Shown here piece after piece: positions 5,780 to 9,062 of a stretch of 9,062 nucleotides of DNA; within the stretch, counting starts at the first letter, position 1, and every line of letters begins with the position of its first letter. This DNA comes from Bryobacterales bacterium (GTDB lineage Bacteria > Acidobacteriota > Terriglobia > Bryobacterales > Bryobacteraceae). A model generated the notes under the pieces. That model did no database searches and was not told the DNA's origin. It saw only the letters and a program-made list of their open reading frames with translations. The stretch is from the NCBI GenBank assembly GCA_025353235.1, contig JANXQZ010000132.1, positions 1 to 9,062 of the forward strand, in the 5' to 3' direction. Made by a program: the position numbers and the translations under genes.

Positions 5780-6809
5780 AGTATCCAAGGCGATAAAAAG
5801 CTTTCAATGGCGGAAGTCCGCGAGGCTGCACCAGTTTCACCTGGACCCGGCGATACTTTCCGTCGCGTTCCGCATTTTTCGGCGTGTAATACAGCACGTA
5901 TTGATTGCGAAGCTCCATTCCGATTTTTGCGGCGACGTCGGGCAGCTCGGCAAGATTGTCAACGGCGAAAGCGCGTCCGCCCGTCTGCTCTGCGATTTCG
6001 TTTAGTAGACCGGGGCCCGACATCTCCTCGGCTGTCCTGCCGCGGGCCGACATCGGCTCAAAAATGCCGATCGCGTAGATTTGGACGTCTGCCTCGCGAA
6101 CTGCATTCTTAATTTCGCTCTCCGTGTAGCGACTGCTGTTATCGCCCCCATCGGAGATGATCAGCAGGGCTTTGCGCGGATTCCGAGCCTTCTTCATCTG
6201 GTTCATCGAAAGATACACGCCGTCGAGCAGCGCGGTTCTTCCTTTGGACTGAGTGAAAGTAAGCCTGTTCTGGACCTGTTCGGTATCGCTAGTAAAGGGT
6301 ACGCTCAGCTCCGGTCGGTCATTAAAGGTTACCAGGAAGAACTCGTCCTCCGGATTCGCAGTCTTGAAAAATTGAGACGCCGCTTGGCGCGACTTCTGCA
6401 GTTTGCTGCCCATGCTGCCGCTGGTATCGAAGACCAAGCCAATGGAAAGAGGCGCGTCCTCGCTTGAGAATTGGAGGATCTCCTGCTGAATCTTCTCTTC
6501 GAAAAGCTTGAAATAGTCTTTGTCGAGTCCCGTGACGAACCGGTTCAATGGATCGGTGACCGTGACGTTGATTTGCACCAGGGTTTTATCCACCCGGATG
6601 CTCGCGGGTCGGCCTTCTAGCGCCTTCTGGTCGGGATCGGACTTAGCGCCGGGAACGGGCCTGATGCGGGGTTCGATGGTAACTTTCGCGTCGGGAGGAG
6701 GGGCCTGCGGAGCAGGCTTTTCATCTGCGGATGCAAACGGACACACGGACAGACTTAACGACAATAAGAGAGCGAAGAATCGTGGAGCTATCGGGAATTT
6801 GGCCACCAT
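5763..6809 (-). CDS. VWFA-related Acidobacterial domain protein (first of pair)
   Basis: This is a 348-aa exported protein, homologous to the next gene in the operon. The signal peptide covers about residues 1-28 (ALLLSLSLSVCPFASA). A Pro-rich linker (31-55) follows, then the lead-in VQINVTVTDPLNRFVTGLDK (78-97). The VWA fold from about 121 to 310 has an intact MIDAS: Asp128-T-S-G-S, Thr192 in GRTAL and Asp220 in ISDGGDNS. NQYVLYYTP and FYRLGYYAP close the family domain. ATG 6809 is supported by an AGGG ribosome site 6 nt upstream and by the signal peptide. It is the first gene of a three-gene minus-strand operon and probably uses the TATACT at 6850-6855. Unlike the second protein it has a long Pro-rich spacer before the VWA domain, which may place the domain away from the membrane or peptidoglycan. 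Confidence 0.88.
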   Translation of the reverse strand: MVAKFPIAPRFFALLLSLSLSVCPFASADEKPAPQAPPPDAKVTIEPRIRPVPGAKSDPDQKALEGRPASIRVDKTLVQINVTVTDPLNRFVTGLDKDYFKLFEEKIQQEILQFSSEDAPLSIGLVFDTSGSMGSKLQKSRQAASQFFKTANPEDEFFLVTFNDRPELSVPFTSDTEQVQNRLTFTQSKGRTALLDGVYLSMNQMKKARNPRKALLIISDGGDNSSRYTESEIKNAVREADVQIYAIGIFEPMSARGRTAEEMSGPGLLNEIAEQTGGRAFAVDNLAELPDVAAKIGMELRNQYVLYYTPKNAERDGKYRRVQVKLVQPRGLPPLKAFYRLGYYAPSQ

Positions 6810-6849
6810 AACGAACCCTGCCTAGTGCTATCGGGTTGCGACCGATTTC

Positions 6850-6855
6850 AGTATA
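6850..6855 (-). promoter_or_regulatory. -10-like box (TATACT) for the VWA operon
   Basis: TATACT on the minus strand lies about 40 nt before the ATG at 6809. No good -35 hexamer is present at 16-18 nt. Just downstream, ATCGG (6830-6834) and CCGAT (6842-6846) can pair around a 7-nt loop near the expected transcript start. Confidence 0.35.
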
Positions 6856-6917
6856 GCATCGGCCCTAAATGTTACCCGTCTTACGTGTTGACGCGGCCCG
6901 CTGCCGATCAGTGACGT

Positions 6918-6923
6918 TACACT
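6918..6923 (+). promoter_or_regulatory. -10-like box (TACACT) close to the HAD gene start
   Basis: TACACT ends 8 nt before ATG 6932. If it is a -10 element the transcript would begin at or next to the start codon, giving a leaderless or near-leaderless mRNA. This fits the lack of a good ribosome site. The same hexamer lies 7 nt before the GTG at 8260. Confidence 0.3.
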
Positions 6924-6931
6924 CGGGGTGC

Positions 6932-7540
6932 ATGATCAAGACTCTGATTTTCGACCTGGGAGGCGTGATCGTTCCGCTCGATTTTAAGCGCGGGTACGCG
7001 CAAATGGAGCCGCTGTGCGGGTACTCCGCGTCCGAGATCCCTGCCCGGTTGCGCGGAACGGATCTAGTAACGCGCTTCGAGTCAGGCCAGATCGAGCCTC
7101 GGCCTTTCGTGGAGGAGTTATCGCGGGTCTTGAAACTGAGGACTACTTACGAGGAATTCTGTGATCTCTGGTCCAGCATATTCCTTCCGCACACCCTGAT
7201 CCCGGAGTCTTTCGTCGAAGAACTTGGCAAGCGCTACCGTCTGCTGCTTCTGTCGAACACAAACGTGCTTCACTTCGAGATGATCCGGCAACACTATCCG
7301 CTGCTCCGGCATTTTGATCATTTCGTGCTCTCATACAAGGTTGGGGCCTCGAAACCGTCGCCCAAGATTTACGAAGCTGCGCTGGAGCATGCGAATGCAA
7401 ACCCCGGAGAATGTTTCTTCACAGACGACCTGCTGCCTTACGTGCAAGGAGCGCGCAGACATGGCATCCAGGCGGTGCAGTTCGAGTCATTCCTGCAGTT
7501 GCAAGCCGCTATGCAGGAACTGGGAGTGCAATTGGCATAG
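6932..7540 (+). CDS. HAD-superfamily phosphatase, YihX-like
   Basis: This is a 202-aa cytoplasmic hydrolase. Motif I is IFDLGGVIVPLDF with nucleophile Asp8. The usual second Asp at +2 is Gly10, as in YihX-type HAD-IA enzymes (IFDLGNVIVDIDF), so this is a family trait rather than damage. A helical cap (about 20-85) follows. Motif II is LLLLSNTN (Ser108), motif III is Lys141 in VGASKPSPKIYEAAL, and motif IV is FFTDD (Asp165-Asp166). YihX dephosphorylates alpha-D-glucose 1-phosphate; here the substrate is inferred only as a sugar phosphate or similar small phosphoester. ATG 6932 is chosen because motif I always sits within the first ~10 residues; a frame start at 6869 would add 21 residues of unlikely sequence. 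It stands alone, divergent from the VWA operon with a 122-nt gap. Confidence 0.87.
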   Translation: MIKTLIFDLGGVIVPLDFKRGYAQMEPLCGYSASEIPARLRGTDLVTRFESGQIEPRPFVEELSRVLKLRTTYEEFCDLWSSIFLPHTLIPESFVEELGKRYRLLLLSNTNVLHFEMIRQHYPLLRHFDHFVLSYKVGASKPSPKIYEAALEHANANPGECFFTDDLLPYVQGARRHGIQAVQFESFLQLQAAMQELGVQLA

Positions 7541-7565
7541 GAATACTTGAGCGAATCGCGGTCAA

Positions 7566-7587
7566 CGATTCAGGGGCGATTCAGGGG
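7566..7587. repeat. Two tandem copies of an 11-nt unit
   Basis: CGATTCAGGGG occurs twice in succession (7566-7576 and 7577-7587), followed by CGA. An inverted match to CAGGGGCGA lies at 7674-7682. The stretch 7541-7738 otherwise holds no credible gene. It separates the convergent HAD and 150-aa genes, and no classical terminator with a T-run is visible. Confidence 0.6.
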
Positions 7588-7738
7588 CGACGATGTCGCG
7601 TCCGCACAGAGCCCATTTGGATCGGAAGCTTGGATGCCAGCGTCACTCGCCGGGTTCCCTAAGTTTTCAGACCTCGCCCCTGTCGCCAGTAATCGGCGGT
7701 CTGTCACCGAGGAGCTTCGATCGCATAGCTGACAGCAA

Positions 7739-8191
7739 CTAAGGGCGCCACCAGGATGGCAGCACCCGGCGCAAGGTGAATTCCATCTCCGCCCCTCTCT
7801 GCTGCGGACCTTCCACGACGTATCCAAACTCAGCGAAGAAAGCCCTCTCGCGACGCAGATAGCTATCGTATACGCTCATCAAGTCGTCATCTTTGCTGCT
7901 GAAAACAATCGTCTTGGGGGAGTGCGTCTCGAGAAACTCACCGACCGCCTGAAATAGTCCGTTCAAGATGCGGAATGCCTGGGCGATGATCGTGCGATCC
8001 GTCATTTCCCCCCGGATGGTATCGAACGAAGCATGCCAGGCCCCATCCCGCTCCTGCCATTCGAAGGAAACCTCCACCAGCCCGGATTTAATGGGGAAGG
8101 TGGCAGTAACATAGGTTGCGGTCTTCGAGTTCCAGTTCAATTCGGTACCTGAACGGAACGACTCAGCGATAAACTCAGCGAAAGCTTCCAT
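7739..8191 (-). CDS. Hypothetical protein, 150 aa
   Basis: The start at ATG 8191 is set by a strong AGGAG ribosome site 6 nt upstream; the frame reaches 8251 but without a better signal. The protein is soluble, acidic in parts and mixed alpha/beta. It begins MEAFAEFIAESFRSGTELNW, has a strand-rich middle with VTATF and VEVSFEWQERDGAWHASFD, then a helix FRILNGLFQAVGEFLE. A strand TIVFSSKDDD is followed by a helix VYDSYLRRERAFFAEFGY and a final strand. This arrangement resembles the last part of an acetyltransferase-like or phage-encoded fold, but no catalytic motif is visible and I do not assign a family. It faces the convergent HAD gene across a 198-nt gap and is divergent from the alpha/beta hydrolase. 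A 6-bp inverted repeat (CTGTCA 7701-7706, TGACAG 7730-7735) lies just past its stop. Confidence 0.7.
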   Translation of the reverse strand: MEAFAEFIAESFRSGTELNWNSKTATYVTATFPIKSGLVEVSFEWQERDGAWHASFDTIRGEMTDRTIIAQAFRILNGLFQAVGEFLETHSPKTIVFSSKDDDLMSVYDSYLRRERAFFAEFGYVVEGPQQRGAEMEFTLRRVLPSWWRP

Positions 8192-8246
8192 GAGTTCTCC
8201 TAATCTTGAATAACGGAATTTGCAGAAGTTTTTAACGGCTCTGGTG

Positions 8247-8252
8247 TACACT
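8247..8252 (+). promoter_or_regulatory. -10-like box (TACACT) close to the alpha/beta-hydrolase start
   Basis: TACACT ends 7 nt before the GTG at 8260, a spacing that would place the transcript start at the start codon. There is no ribosome site before this GTG. The hexamer overlaps the perfect palindrome GTGTACAC (8244-8251), which could be an operator shared with the divergent 150-aa gene. Confidence 0.3.
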
Positions 8253-8259
8253 GTCCAAC

Positions 8260-9062
8260 GTGGCTAGAAAATTATTTTCCAGCATGTGGATTTTGGCGCT
8301 GGCGCTGGTTTCGGTCAGCGGCTCCGAAGCGGATTCGCATTTTGCGACGCTCGACGGAAGCAAGATTCACTATCTGAGTTTTGGCCATGGCGATACGGCA
8401 GTAGTCTTCATCCATGGCTGGACCTGCGACTCGACATTCTGGAAAGCCCAGGCCCCGATCTATGAGAACAGGCGCTCCCTTCTGATCGATCTGCCGGGAC
8501 ATGGGCAGAGCGATAAGCCCGAGATCAAGTACACGATGCAGTTGTTCGCGCGCGCCGTGGACGCGGTGATGACGGACGCGAAGGTGAGCAAGGCAACTCT
8601 GGTTGGCCATAGCATGGGAACCCCGGTCGCGATTGAATACCTGCGCCTGCATCCCGATAAGGTGGCCGGGATCGTAATTGTGGATGGGTTTATTCCGCAA
8701 CCTCCCAAAGACGATGCCGAGCGGGAGAAGCAAAAAGGCCAATTCACCGGGATTGTGAGGGCTTACCGGGGGCCGGAATACAGGAAGTTTGCACAAAAGA
8801 TGATCGGCACCATGTTCACCCCGCAGACCGACCCGGCGCTCAAGGAAGAGATAGAGACAAAGATGCTATCGACACCGCAGCACGTCATGGCTTCGGCAAT
8901 GGAGGGCATGGGAGCGATGCAACCCCTGACTGAAAAATATCCCGAACTTCCGGTGCTGGCGGTAATGCAAAAGAGCGCTAACTCGGCTAAGTTCGAAGAG
9001 TTTTTAAGGCAGCACTTCCGCTTAGTCGGCTATCGAGATTTCGACGACGCCGGGCATTTTCT
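8260..9062 (+). CDS. Exported alpha/beta-hydrolase (3' end cut by window)
   Basis: 267 codons are visible and the gene runs off the right edge. With GTG 8260 the protein opens as a signal peptide with a basic start (ARK at 2-4), a hydrophobic core (WILALALVSVSG, 10-21) and probable cleavage near SEA-D. ATG 8284 is the alternative and would remove the basic residues. The fold is clear: FIHGWTCDSTFW (oxyanion HG at 52-53), DLPGHGQSDKP (77-87), nucleophile elbow GHSMG (Ser118) and AGHF (His266), four nucleotides or fewer from the edge. The usual acid after strand 7 is not evident in PVLAVMQKSAN. Asp142 in IVIVDG, at the end of strand 6, is a candidate acid, as in some alpha/beta hydrolases. Likely an esterase or lipase acting outside the cytoplasm; the substrate is unknown. 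It is divergent from the 150-aa gene. Confidence 0.87.
   Translation, partial: MARKLFSSMWILALALVSVSGSEADSHFATLDGSKIHYLSFGHGDTAVVFIHGWTCDSTFWKAQAPIYENRRSLLIDLPGHGQSDKPEIKYTMQLFARAVDAVMTDAKVSKATLVGHSMGTPVAIEYLRLHPDKVAGIVIVDGFIPQPPKDDAEREKQKGQFTGIVRAYRGPEYRKFAQKMIGTMFTPQTDPALKEEIETKMLSTPQHVMASAMEGMGAMQPLTEKYPELPVLAVMQKSANSAKFEEFLRQHFRLVGYRDFDDAGHF

Noticed and set aside
5289..6005. A 238-codon open frame on the + strand opposite the VWA genes
   Set aside because: It spans the junction of two real overlapping genes and its Ser/Arg-rich translation has no family features.
7570..7827. An 85-codon minus-strand frame after the 150-aa gene
   Set aside because: It overlaps the end of the better supported 150-aa gene, is Cys/Ser/Arg-rich, and has no ribosome site or family features.
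8272..8796. A 174-codon minus-strand frame opposite the alpha/beta hydrolase
   Set aside because: The + strand encodes clear HGW, GHSMG and AGHF motifs; the minus product has no recognisable pattern or ribosome site.

Overview
The window looks like chromosomal DNA from an Acidobacterium of the Solibacter/Bryobacter type. This is inferred from family content: two tandem von Willebrand factor A proteins of the kind annotated as 'VWFA-related Acidobacterial domain', a PEP-CTERM protein, a small secreted protein resembling the DUF5818 family, and many exported hydrolases. No rRNA, tRNA, CRISPR array or complete mobile element is visible.

Layout: (1) 1-283 holds the end of an unidentified forward reading frame, then a decayed copy of the locus beside it. 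Three short segments match, in the same order, the PEP-CTERM stop region, the middle of the PEP-CTERM gene and the start region of the next gene. (2) 269-919 (-) is the intact PEP-CTERM gene. (3) 1086-2910 (+) is a compact operon: small secreted Cys-containing protein, DUF2157 membrane protein, GDYXXLXY-type protein. (4) 2890-4326 (-) is an exported alpha/beta-hydrolase esterase whose 3' end overlaps the GDYXXLXY gene by 21 nt. (5) 4323-4573 (-) is a scar: the N-terminus of an ISAzo13-type transposase runs into the C-terminus of a lost gene that overlapped the esterase start by ATGA. (6) 4617-6809 (-) is an operon of two VWA proteins and a Trp/Arg-rich 64-aa protein. (7) 6932-7540 (+) is a YihX-like HAD phosphatase. 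(8) 7739-8191 (-) is an unknown 150-aa protein. (9) 8260-9062 (+) is an exported alpha/beta hydrolase cut by the window edge.

How the genes fit together: most products carry export signals, so this is largely a cell-envelope and secretome neighbourhood. The DUF2157 and GDYXXLXY proteins are a recurrent membrane pair and are translationally coupled here. The two VWA proteins are homologous and their genes overlap. There is no clear defence, secretion or biosynthetic system. The most notable features are the collinear decayed duplication at the left edge, the transposase/gene-remnant junction near 4465, and the Trp/Arg-rich small protein attached to the VWA pair.
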